NCBI GenBank assembly: GCA_933207985.1
Contig: OW240912.1
Location: 235,092,589-235,156,588, forward strand
From: Pelobates cultripes
Lineage: Eukaryota > Chordata > Amphibia > Anura > Pelobatidae
Direction of reading: 5' to 3'
Length of the DNA: 64,000 nucleotides
The number at the start of each line of letters is the position of its first letter. The stretch's first letter is position 1. This document shows positions 12,579 through 23,208 of this stretch, in pieces. The notes beneath the pieces are model-generated. The model saw nothing but the letters and a program-made list of their open reading frames with translations. It was not told where the DNA came from and ran no database searches. Both the position numbers and the translations under genes were made by a program.

Positions 12579-13598
12579 TGTGGCGAAACCGGCCTCGCCA
12601 CGTGTCCTTGGAGGGGGCTGCTTGCCCGCCTCTTGCCTTTGGACTATGGACCAGACTTTATGTGAATGTGTTAACCCAGATAGCTATGCCATGGAGCCCA
12701 TTCGTGTAGTTAAAGACTTCGGCTCCATGGCAATTGAACTGTGTGAATAGGATCTAAGCGCTATTCGGTAGTTTTGTGCGCTCAGATCCCAGCTATCTGG
12801 GGATATGTGACATGTCTGTGTTTTATGTATAAATGTAACAGTATGTATTTTTATGTCTTTTGTTGTCCTTTGTCTGCCATGTGGCTAATGGAGTCTTGTG
12901 TCTGTCCTGGGAGATAATTGAATTACTTCTCACTTATCTCCAGGATAGAAGACTCTGAAACTGGTTTGGGCCAGAAAGCCATGCTTCATTTAGTCACAAA
13001 GGACTTTCCCTTAACTTTTGAACCCCTGGTCTGATTCGTGCCATTTTTTAATATGTTGTTCCCCTGAATGGATTGATTATGAAAATGTATGTTTTATGTT
13101 TGTGACATGTATATTTTAGAAGTTATAAATATTGTGTAAAAACTGTATTCCTCTGCCGGTGATAATGAGATTACCCATTGTGTTCAGTAATCATATCACA
13201 GACAGAGTGGAGGATTTTGTGTGGGAGTGTCTGGGTGTATTGTACGGATTGATTGGTTGTTTTGTAACGCCCTGTGGGCTGTACTATGTTTGTGGATTGG
13301 GAATAAAAGAGACTGTATGTGACAGTACAGGGAGTTCCTGCTTAACCCTCAAAGTGAAGTGTCGTCTCATTATTGGGGAAGGATTTATTGTATGCTGTTC
13401 CAGTTTGACTGCTAGGAGAGTAAACCTATTCGTATGGTTCCTATTCAACTGTCTACAGCATTCATATGCTTGAGAGGATTAATATGCTTCTCCGGTTCGG
13501 TGGTTGTGGTGTCTGCTGCAGTGCTTGGAGTCCTCAGGAAGCGCTAGGAGCATCCTTTAACGGAGGTACCCAGTCGGGGTGCCAGCTGATCCGTTACA
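12579..13598 (+). mobile_element. Solo LTR, 1,020 bp, 5-bp TSD
   Basis: Starts TGTGGCGAAACCGGCC and ends GATCCGTTACA. The flanking five bases are TATAT on both sides (12574-12578 and 13599-13603). A candidate polyadenylation signal AATAAA lies at 13302-13307 on the + strand, so the LTR runs antisense to spns2. No internal region or coding sequence is attached, which fits loss by LTR-LTR recombination. I cannot say whether the parent was a Gypsy-type element or an endogenous retrovirus. Confidence 0.8.
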
Positions 13599-13603
13599 TA
13601 TAT

Positions 13604-14070
13604 TTATTTATTTCTTCTTTTTTTTTTTTTTAGGAACTGGAAATTACTAGTAACCCCTTCATTGGAGTTTTATTTTATTTTTTAAAGCACTGCATTGCCA
13701 TTATATTTGTTAAAGCGATTTTTGATGGTTACATTTGTAAGGATCATTATTGCAACTTTGTTTTCATAAATAGTTCATTTTTACAAGTTTACAATCTTAT
13801 TTGGGACTACTCTGAAACTCCAGATATGCCAGTCTAGGTTTAAAGGGGATGCCTACTTTTCAGACCTCACATATGTAATTACCACACACTTTTTAAATCT
13901 GAACCTGAGAATGAGTCCAGTGCAAGTACACTATTAACCTCCTCTATTAAGTTATGTCCTCTTTATTATTTGATCTCTAAATGCATATGGAAGTCTAAAT
14001 AAGGATTCAAGCGATGACTGCATTTCACTTTAATAAAAGTTAATAAATTAAAATCAATGAATATACAAGC
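13604..14070. other. Intron, nothing recognised
   Basis: AT-rich with a T tract at about 13616-13632. No feature supported. Confidence 0.5.
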
Positions 14071-14400
14071 TTAAAGTCACACTATAGCGTCAGGAAAACA
14101 CATGTGCATTTCGGATACTATAGGTGTAAATTGGCCCCCTGCTCCCATCACCCCCCTTGGAAATGGTAGTTTACTTACCTCTATTACAGCGCCATGCAGG
14201 TCCGGTCACCTCTGGCTCTACCTCCTTGGTTGCGATAATCAATTTTGATGATTTCAGCCAATTCCATAGGGAAGCATTGGGAGGCTATTGTGAGTGCGCA
14301 GCAAATCGCCACACTGGGCCAATCAGCTTTTCCTCTTAGAGATGCATTGAATCATAGCTTCACTTGGCCCTATTGACCAGCCTCCACTGCATATACTCTA
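14071..14400 (-). mobile_element. Family C TTAA MITE, truncated copy C4
   Basis: Starts TTAAAGTCACACTATAGCGTCAGGAAAACA, then a core with GGGAAGCATTGGGAGG and GAGATGCATTGAATCATAG that matches C1 and C2. The second end is missing. Confidence 0.6.
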
Positions 14401-14630
14401 TTAAAAGCATTAAATTACAGCCTTTGCTGACTTCCATCTGCTTAAGTTGTGCCATTACAAAACACAAACTTGGAGATATATATATTTCATGTTTATAAAG
14501 TTTTGCAAGGCACTGCAGGTAGGTTCATCTGTCTTTGTGTGATATATTTATATAGTATAATTGAATGATTTAAATAAAACCGCATCTTGAAAATACTTTT
14601 AAAATAACGCAGTTTTACACAGCATTTAAG

Positions 14631-15090
14631 ATACATACAGTAGGTGGAATACACGTCTGATGATTCTACAGGGAAAAACAAAATAATAAATTATGCAAAA
14701 AGAATAAAAGACTATCTGGACAAAAGTAAAAAGTCCAAGTAGGTTCAAATAAGTCCAGTGTTGGCACAGCCTGATGGCTTAGTAAGTCCGAGTAAATCGG
14801 AATTTTTGCACACAACTCATTGTGCTTGTTTTATTGGACCAAATAAATCATTTTACACCAGAGAAGGATCTCTTATCTAATGATTACTGCAGATTCCTTA
14901 AAAGCTACACAAAGACCCGCTGGAAGAAGGACGGGGACATCCTATAAAGAGTCCCTCTGCACTACCCATGAGAGCCATATGTTAAGAGTACCTGAAATCT
15001 ACCATTATTTCCTTATATTGGCAATATTGCACTGTTATTTTGTTTTTCCCTGTAGAATCATCAGACGCGTGTTCCACCTACTGTATGTAT
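14631..15090. repeat. Foldback repeat with ~50-bp inverted arms
   Basis: ATACATACAGTAGGTGGAAT...GATTCTACAGGGAAAAAC at 14631-14680 is repeated in inverted form at 15037-15090 (TTTTTCCCTGTAGAATCATC...CCACCTACTGTATGTAT), with few mismatches. The spacer of about 350 bp holds no ORF of note. Probably a non-autonomous DNA element; superfamily unknown. Confidence 0.65.
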
Positions 15091-17363
15091 TTATGAGTAT
15101 TCTTTAGAGTGGTATAAGCGGTTCCCACTTATTGCTAACACACACCCATTCATTGTGTATTTCACCTCTCACTATTACACAGCCTTTATTTACTAAGACT
15201 TCAGAGATTGTAAGCAATGAGCTCTATTGTTGAATATGTAATAACATTTAGTCTTCTATATTGCTGAAATGTCCAAAATTCCCATTATTTTTTATTTGCA
15301 GTTATTGCATCACACCAAGTCTCCAGTGATGTGATCAACCAATCCGCCAAAAGCCACTTTCAAGTGTGCCATAGACACATACAATTTAGGTTTGTAATAG
15401 GGTGATTACAGTACTTAAGATGTGCTTTTTTAATAAGTGTCAGCATTAAAATTTGGGCTTCATCTGGCAATAAAAATGAATAACCCAATTTGGCTAGATG
15501 TGTGCATATCTTTATCGTAAGACTTCAACTAAAATATGACATTTATAAGCTGCTGATGAAGGTAAAAAGAAAAATAATAAAATAGGTGTGCCTTGAAAAT
15601 TTGCCTCTCATCAAAGTGTGCTTTGGTCCTTAAGAGACTGGGAACCCCTAATGTAGGATGTAGGATCGAGTTATGCAGAAATGATCACTTTGTGCCTTCT
15701 TCATTCCCACTTTTTGCACTCATACATATACACAATTCTAAATCTTGGCATCTCATGTGTGCAACTGCGGTAATCAGGGGATTATAAGAAGGTGATGGCA
15801 CGCTTGATATCAAGCACCCGTCTTGCAAGGATAAAATCAAAACAAATCACGTCTAACCATACAGGTATTTAATGCTTATTTATTAAAAATGCTTTTGCAT
15901 TGAAATATGTAAGAGAATGTGGTATGCAAGGTATATGAAAGTTCCTTCACCTACCACGCAATCACATGGATAAGTGGGTTTTCAGATGCACAAAAAGTAG
16001 AATCTGTGCTACAGAGCTGTGGAAAAGCTTGTTTGCTATATTTATTGTTGCACACACATACAGGGTCACATTTTATTTAAAATAGCCATCACAAAAGGCA
16101 ACTGGTAAATTCCTATGTATCCTAAACAGACATTTGCTACAGCTACACCAATAAAATTAAGAATAAGCAAGCAAGCATCATAAACGGATTATATGCTCAT
16201 CATAAAATGACACTTTGTATAAACAAAAGGTACATATAACTGAAATGGATTTTGTTCAAATCGGACAAGGGGAAGGAGAAGCAATTTTTTCATTGTATGT
16301 CTGTCGTTTACAACCAGTTAAAAAATTATTTATTGGCTACTTGCCAAAATATATTTTTTATTATACAAGAAGCATAAAAAAAAAAATCAAGAGTATGTAA
16401 AAAACAAAACAAAAAAAAAACTTCTGCTTTTTAATTGAATGGATATAGTAGAATGCTCTACTCTTCTCGGATTTAAAATGTTGTCCTTGAGCCTATGTGA
16501 CTAATTTTTTATCTGCTTTGAGGTAGCATATCTGGGTAATAACATGCAACTACTGGTCTACGTGATGAGACCGCATCCACTGGATAACAGAATACTGCAC
16601 AAAACCAATGCAAATGCTAGGGGAATTAAATTGGGCATTCAGTTGATTGTCAACAGGTTGCAACCCAAAGTTAATGTGTACGTAAAGACACCACCAAACC
16701 TGTCTGACTAGATAGTGGTAAATATAAAATATATTTTTTAATATATGTGCACTTGCTAGAGAGGGTCTGATAAAAGTAACTACCCAAGCTTCAAGTTTCT
16801 AACTGCGGCTCCCAAAGAAGTGTCAGCGCAATCTTGCTTCCAAATCCCTTAAATTGTGGACATATGATGCGTCGATGCAGGAACTAAAGAAAGGGGGTAG
16901 CTTTTCATAAAAATCCTAGCCCAATGTAGGGAGCATTCATTAAACTGTGCTATTTTCTACAGACAAAAAATGATAATAATAATAATAATCGGGATAACCA
17001 GCAGTGGTTAACATACATTTATTATTTTTTTTTACTTCTTTTAAACACAAACATATTATTTTAAAAGTTACACCAGATTTTTGCATGTGGTTTTATGATT
17101 CCTACATCTATGATATGATTACATATTCCTGCACCCTCCCTCAGAGGAGACCACTGTAAAGGTTCTTACCAAAAGGAAGAATGGGCCATTACCTGTTTGA
17201 GATAGTATTATGAAAAACATTAAAAAAAAGTGGTGTCAGTATTAGGAAACCAAAATATAATTGGCCTTAGTTGCCCTACTGGGATATTACCCTGTGCTAA
17301 TTTACTGGCAAAGTAGTCTTACACTGCTGCTGCTGTTGGCATGCTGTGGCAAGTAGGCAGTTA
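15091..17363. other. Intron, nothing recognised
   Basis: AT-rich intron, with an AAT/ATAAT microsatellite near 16972-16990 and poly-A near 16380-16420. No gene or repeat family recognised. Confidence 0.45.
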
Positions 17364-17441
17364 TTATTATTATTATCGCCATTTATATAGCGCCGACAGA
17401 TTCCGTAGCGCTTTACAATATTATGAGAGGGGAAGTTGAGA
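17364..17441. repeat. SINE-like fragment
   Basis: An ATT run followed by ATCGCCATTTATATAGCGCC and GATTCCGTAGCGCTTTACAA. I recognise this short block as a very common interspersed repeat tail in frog genomes. The family was not verified. Confidence 0.6.
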
Positions 17442-18159
17442 CACTCAGCTAATAGCCCCCCTCTGAAAAAATCCTGAAATTTTTGTTGTGATACAAGAAG
17501 GTATCTCTTTTGAGGGCTTGCAAAACAGACTACTTTTTAATGTGTTACTCCTGCTTTTATACAAGAATGAATTAAGGAGAAACCAGATTTTAAGGTTATG
17601 TAACATTTCAACAGTTCTATTATCTTTAAAATAAACACAATGACGTATTGCGTTTTGTTTTTAACTTGTTTCTAAGATTACAGTTATCGAAATCGCACGT
17701 GGTAATTCCTGTAAATGGATACAGTGTTAAAACAGGCTATTTTGTGCTAATGGTATTCCACAGAAAAAGGAAACAGAAAAAAAAATCTTAAAACTTAATG
17801 AGGAAATTAAACTGTAAGTTTTAGAAAAATACAATCTGAGAATGTTCACAATGAATGACAAATTAGATCTCAGTGCGTGTATTCCGGGCCTTTCCTGCCA
17901 TGTGATTAGCTTAAAGGAGGGGTATGAATGATGTATGCAATCCATAAAAGAAAATAGTTATTAAAACACCATATAGCTTTGTAGATTTAAAAAAAAAAAA
18001 AAATGGAAAAGAAAAAAACCATCTTATTTTTTGACAGGATACTTCAACACTATATAGGTGTGCTAGTCATTACACACAGCAGCAACAATGAAGACTAAAA
18101 ACAAATAAATGCATCACTCATCCAGTTGTACAAATTACTTGAGTACACAACTAAAATAT

Positions 18160-19235
18160 AACAAATGCATGCCCCTGCAGTTTCACTGCTCAATTAGCTG
18201 CCATTTAGGAGTTACATAATTTTGTGTATGCAGCTCTAGTCACACCTCCCTGCATGTGACTTGCACTTTCCTAAACATTTCCTGTAAAGAGTCATCTAAT
18301 GTTTACACTTCATTTACTGCAAATTCTGGTTAATTTAGACTTTCTTACCTCTTGCTCTGCTAATAGCTTGCTACATGCAGGAGCTTCCTGTATGTAATTA
18401 AAGTTTAATCACAACTTTTAAAGTAAGTTACATATGATTGAAAAAAAAAAAAAAAAAAAAGGTTTTCATGCAGGCTGTGTCAGTCACAGCCAGGAGAGGA
18501 GTGACAAAGGCTGCATAAACAGAAACAAAAAGTAATTTAACACCTTAATGGCAGTGATTTGAGCAGTGAAACTTCAGAGGCATGATCTTTACACCAAAAC
18601 TGCTTTATTAAAGGGACACTATAGTCAACTGAACAACTACACCTTATGAATTTGTTCTTGTGAGTAGAATCATTACCTTCAGGCTTTTTGCTGTAAGCAC
18701 TTTCTTTTCAGAGAAAATGCAGTGTTTACATTACAGCCTAGTGATAACTTCACTGGCCACTCCTTAGATGGCCGTTTGAGATCCTTCTTGGGTCATGGCT
18801 GCCTAAAACGCATTCAAACATTCAGTGTCTCCTCCCTCTGCATGCAGACACTGAACTTTCCTCCTAGAGATTTATTGATTCAATCCATCTCTATGAGGAG
18901 ATGCTGATTGGCCAGGGCTGTGTTTGAATTGTGCTGGCTCTGCCCCTGATCTGCCTCCTTGTCAGTCTCAGCCAATCCTATGGGGAAGCATTGTGATTGG
19001 ATCAGGCTACTATTTCTGCTGATGTCAGCAGGCAGGTCTAAAAGAAACAGGCACAAAGCATGCAGCTGCAGACTTGAATACAAGTAAGATTTACTATATT
19101 TATGGAGGCATGAGGGGACCAGGGTGAACAGATGGTGGTTTTAACCCTATAGGGTCAGGAATACAGGTTTGTGTTCCTGACCCTATAGTGCTCCTTTAAG
19201 CTAAAAAATAAATTTGGACTATAGTGACCCTTTAA
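18160..19235 (+). mobile_element. Family B MITE, copy B3, interrupted by C1
   Basis: From about 18160 (GCATGCCCCTGCAGTTTCAC) the text parallels B2. It ends ACTATAGTGACCCTTTAA at 19235. Just after ACTGCTTTATTAA a family C element (18608-19199) is inserted, and B3 resumes with GCTAAAAAATAAATTTGG. The left terminus is eroded. Confidence 0.75.
18608..19199 (+). mobile_element. Family C MITE, copy C1, nested in B3
   Basis: TTAAAGGGACACTATAGTCAAC to CTATAGTGCTCCTTTAA, flanked by TTAA. The core holds two copies of a GGTCAGGAA-type motif forming a hairpin near the right end, and CCTAGAGATTTATTGATTC. About 592 bp. Confidence 0.85.
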
Positions 19236-20065
19236 GCTGTTTATATTTGCTTTCTGTAATTCATGCCTTTTTAACCAAAGGATTGGAGCAAAATTTGAGG
19301 TTGAGATAATACTTGAGCACTTAAAGGGTTAAAGCACACAATAACACATCAGTAAAGATTACCTTATATGAATGGGGAAACTATAGTTCTAACCTCAATT
19401 ACATGTTTAAGGTAAATTTGCCTCCCCGCATAAAATCCAAGAACACTTATTTACCACTACATTATGCAATGTTCTGTTTAAACATAAATGTTATACAGTG
19501 GATTGTTGCAGATCTATTTATCCTTGACCTGTACGACAGCATACCAATGGTAATTCATTATAGTGGGTGTAGGATTAGTTATGTTGCAGGAGTAGACGAG
19601 AGCACATTAAAAGAAGAACAAAACTGCAGAAAGACTGTCAATGACATTGAAATTTCAGAGTAATATCGACAGGAATGTGACACCTGTGACATTCCAGCAT
19701 TCTCTAAAGCTCTTCTGTTACATTTACCTACAAAAAGAACTGACAGGCTGAAACAAGAAATCTAAGCAATGTCTATAGTAATGGATTAAGAACATGGAGC
19801 AATTAGAAAAGCATGCCACGTTCGGCTGATCTGAAGCAATGCACTGTAAATACTTTAAATAATGGTTTCACAGAAATAATATACTTCTATTCGCTAAAGA
19901 AAATGTGCCTTTCCCTGGTGTGCCAACACTTTTTCCAGTGTACCTTGCATGTACATGGATCAATTCCATTTGGGATGGGCTATCATTATTACTGGTTGTC
20001 GGAATATTAAGAGCACTCCTACTGCTGCTCAAATACTATTCATAAACTTTAGTAACCCATGACCC

Positions 20066-20474
20066 TTAAAGAGACTCTAAAAACACCACAAACACTACAT
20101 CTTATGGTATTGGTCATGGTGCTAGAAGGCTAAAGGTGCAGTCATTCTGGGGTTTGTCAAACGGTTTTAAAATACTGTGAAACAATTAGCATGTTAGCAA
20201 AGCCTTGCCCCACTGCTGGAGATTACATGAGGAGGTTCACTTCCTCATTATCCATCCAGTTTGTTAGCATACTGTATAAAGGGTTAACAATATAGTTCAT
20301 AGGGTTTTGTCACATTCAAATCATTGTCTTGTACACCTCCCATGATGCTTTGTCATCATTATGGGTCTAAGAGCATTATTGGGGATGTAGTCCACAACAT
20401 CTGGAGTGCCGAAGGTTGCCTATTCCTGTACTATGATAAACTGTGGTAGGTATAGTCTTGGAGTGTCCCTTTAA
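20066..20474. mobile_element. Decayed TTAA MITE with a hAT-like fragment inside
   Basis: Starts TTAAAGAGACTCTAAAAACACC and ends TCTTGGAGTGTCCCTTTAA. Part of it (about 20335-20430: CTCCCATGATGCTTTGTCA ... CCACAACATCTGGAGTGCC) looks like half of a palindromic hAT MITE of the kind at 8564. Confidence 0.6.
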
Positions 20475-20827
20475 AAACACTTCAAATGTGCATAAAATTT
20501 ACATTCTTAGTCCAGCCTGGGTTTATTTACTTGGGACATTAATGCTAGAGTCTTGAGAGATTTGTTTATGCGATCCAAGGCTAATTCAATAGAACTAGAG
20601 TCATGCCACATATACGTAAATATACATTTCCAAACAAATTAATACATATTTGACCAAACAACCGGTCATAAAACTAAATTCTGTTTCTAGTCGGTATACA
20701 AATTTGTTTACATTTGTAAGGCTGTTACAGTCTGATAATGTGCATTTTTACCCAACCTCCAAAAAGCTTGATAAAGGTAAGCCAAAAACATTGCTTATGT
20801 GACATAAAAATAAAAAAAAATAAAAAA

Positions 20828-20852
20828 TTATATATATATATATATATATATA
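20828..20852. repeat. TA microsatellite
   Basis: Uninterrupted (TA)n of about 24 bp following an A-rich stretch. Confidence 0.9.
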
Positions 20853-21160
20853 TTTCTTGGGTGCCCAGTCCTATTTGTACTGTGGATGAATCTGGCTGTT
20901 CTAGATATAGGTCAGCAGACATTGTCTAAACTTAGGTGTTTGCTTTCTTTAGTGGTTTGTTTATAATAAAGTTCTTGGCATGCACATGATGCAAAATAAC
21001 TCAAAAATTCCATACAGTTTTTGTGACTTGCTGGATTAAGCATCTTATACACTACACTTGCTGCTGAGGCCAAACACTTAACACAATAAACAGGGATATA
21101 TTTTAACTTTCCACTGTGATGCCAATTCACTAAGTAGCCCCTAGTTGAAAGGAGTCTCTG

Positions 21161-21655
21161 TTAAAGGACCACTCTAGGCACCCAGACCACTTCAGCTTAA
21201 TGAAGTGGTCTGGGTGCCAGGTCCTTCTAGGGTTAACCCATTTTTTCATAAACATAGCAGTTTCAGAGAAACTGCTATAATTATGAATGGGTTAAGCCTT
21301 CCCCCTAATCCTCTAGTGGCCGTCTCATTGACAGCCACTAGAGGCGCTTGCGTGCTTCTCACTGATTTTCACAGTGAGAGCACGCTAGCGTCCATAGGAA
21401 AGCATTGTAAATGCTTTCCTATGAGACGGGCTGAATGCGCGCGCAGCTCTTGCCGCTACAGCATTCAGCCGGCGGGCGATCGGAGGCGGAGGGAGGCAGA
21501 GAGCTCTCCGCCCAGCGCTGGAAAAAGGTAAGTTATTACCCCTTTCCCCTTTCCAGAGCCAGGCGGGAGGGGGACCCTGAGGGTGGGGGCACCCTCAGGG
21601 CACTATAGTGCCAGGAAAACGAGTATGTTTTCCTGGCACTATAGTGGTCCTTTAA
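21161..21655 (+). mobile_element. Family A MITE, copy A4
   Basis: TTAAAGGACCACTCTAGG to AGTGGTCCTTTAA, 495 bp, orientation as A2 and A3. Same hairpin series as A3. AAGGTAAGT at 21525-21533. Confidence 0.88.
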
Positions 21656-22570
21656 GAATCTAAACCTTTAGGTCAAAGTCATTTAACACTGAGCTTCCTG
21701 GGGTTTAGGGCTGCTTATGGGTGGGGGTACATTTCACCTTTAGTGCCCATGGCTGATAACTAATAATCGCTTATAACCTTTATCATCCAATATAAGTGAA
21801 ACAAGTTTTTGAGAAGATGTGACTAAGTAGTAATTGGTTTGTTGTGTGAAATAAAGATATTGCTTTATCCAGGGTAAATAAAGTGAAGGTAAAATCGTAA
21901 AGGTGGTACACCAAGCTGTAGCAAACCAAAAAGCTATTCTCAATAAATGTTATTGTCATCTTTTAGTACTAGGTGCATCTAGATCTACTTTTACACCAGG
22001 TAAGTTGCAACAAATTTAGCATTTAGGCTTCTTTCATAGAAGTTATTTTTTTACTGTGCAAGGTGCCAAAGTCGATTTTAATTTTTGCTTCTTACATAAA
22101 AGTTCCTTTGTCAACAGAGTCATTTAAGAGTAGTATAAATCTTGATAGATAGTAGCACGATAAGATAGCTTCATCCCAATATGAAAGTTGCACATAATTG
22201 TAATAGAGTCTTCTACACACATATAAAAAGGTCATTCATGTTAACAACATTAAAAGCTGTATAATAGGCTTTTTTTCATGACATCACTGAAACATTATAT
22301 ATCTATAGCATTAAGAATTGCATTAAGAATACAAACATGTATTAATAACACTATACTGTCCTGTTAACAGTTTGTGTCTGATCCTCCCGTCAGAATCTAA
22401 CTGCAAATGTTACTGCCAAGATGGACCTCTTAAACAGTCAGCAGATGGAAAAGTATAAGTCATGCAGTTGTCAGAAACGTTCAAAACCTCTCTAGGTTCA
22501 AATTTTGATCTTCACACATAGAGATAAACAAGTATATTCAGCATCCCTAACCCCCTCTTCAAGATCTTAC

Positions 22571-22707
22571 CTGTTTTGGGATGAAGGAGCTTGAGAAGGT
22601 GACTATTGACCAGAAGAATATGCCACAACTTAAAATCACTTTCCTGTTGAAGCGGTCTCCTAAATAGCCAAAGATTGGCGCGGCCACCATGAAGCTACAG
22701 ATGAAAA
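22571..22707 (-). CDS. spns2: spns2 exon 3 (TM2-TM3, MFS motif A)
   Basis: 137 bp: TT completing a valine (G|TT) and 45 codons. [15 protein letters not shown] is TM2, then GDRFNRK, the MFS 'motif A' loop between TM2 and TM3, then [19 protein letters not shown] as TM3, ending IPKQ. Acceptor tttctttcag; donor CAG|gtaaga, phase 0. The 5' flank of this exon in the intron carries a large hairpin beginning 211 bp away. Confidence 0.95.
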
Positions 22708-22807
22708 CTGAAAGAAAAGAAACAGAATTTGAAAACGATAGTTCGATGACTATTTACCCTCAGTCAAGCAATATAGAACACATGTTCATTGCACAGTTGA
22801 TATTTGA

Positions 22808-22831
22808 ATATATATATATATATATATATAA
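22808..22831. repeat. TA microsatellite
   Basis: (TA)n just inside the hairpin-bearing block upstream (gene sense) of exon 3. Confidence 0.85.
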
Positions 22832-22917
22832 ATCACAATAGTTTCTGGCACTCATCCCATAGCAAAAGCATTAATTCAGCAATGACCAGGTGCCTCTCCG
22901 TGCAAAATATACAAATG

Positions 22918-23119
22918 GAACAAATTGAGAGCACTCATTGGATTTAGTAAACAAAAAAATATATTAAATCAAACGCATATAAATCAACGTTTCGACCGTC
23001 TAGCGGTCTTTATCAAGAAGATCTTGATAAAGACCGCTAGATGGTCGAAACGTTGATTTATATGCGTTTGATTTAATATATTTTTTTGTTTACTAAATCC
23101 AATGAGTGTTCTCAATTTG

Positions 23120-23122
<3 letters not shown>
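22918..23122. repeat. Near-perfect 101-bp-arm hairpin
   Basis: The left arm 22918-23018 is the reverse complement of 23022-23122, with two mismatches by eye and a three-base loop (AGA, 23019-23021). The arms contain ATCAACGTTTCGACCGTC and its complement. The motif 'cgaaacgtt' is common in dispersed repeats of fish and frogs. Such high arm identity suggests recent formation or gene-conversion-like maintenance. Confidence 0.92.
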
Positions 23123-23164
<42 letters not shown>

Positions 23165-23208
23165 CACACACATACACATATACACACACACACACACACA
23201 CATACACA
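23123..23208. repeat. TA then CA microsatellite
   Basis: (TA)n from 23123 to about 23160 directly abutting the hairpin, then a (CA)n-rich run to about 23208. Confidence 0.9.

Noticed and set aside
12505..13473. ORFs of 81 and 113 aa around 12505-13473
   Set aside because: They lie mostly inside the solo LTR; no retroviral or other protein similarity seen.
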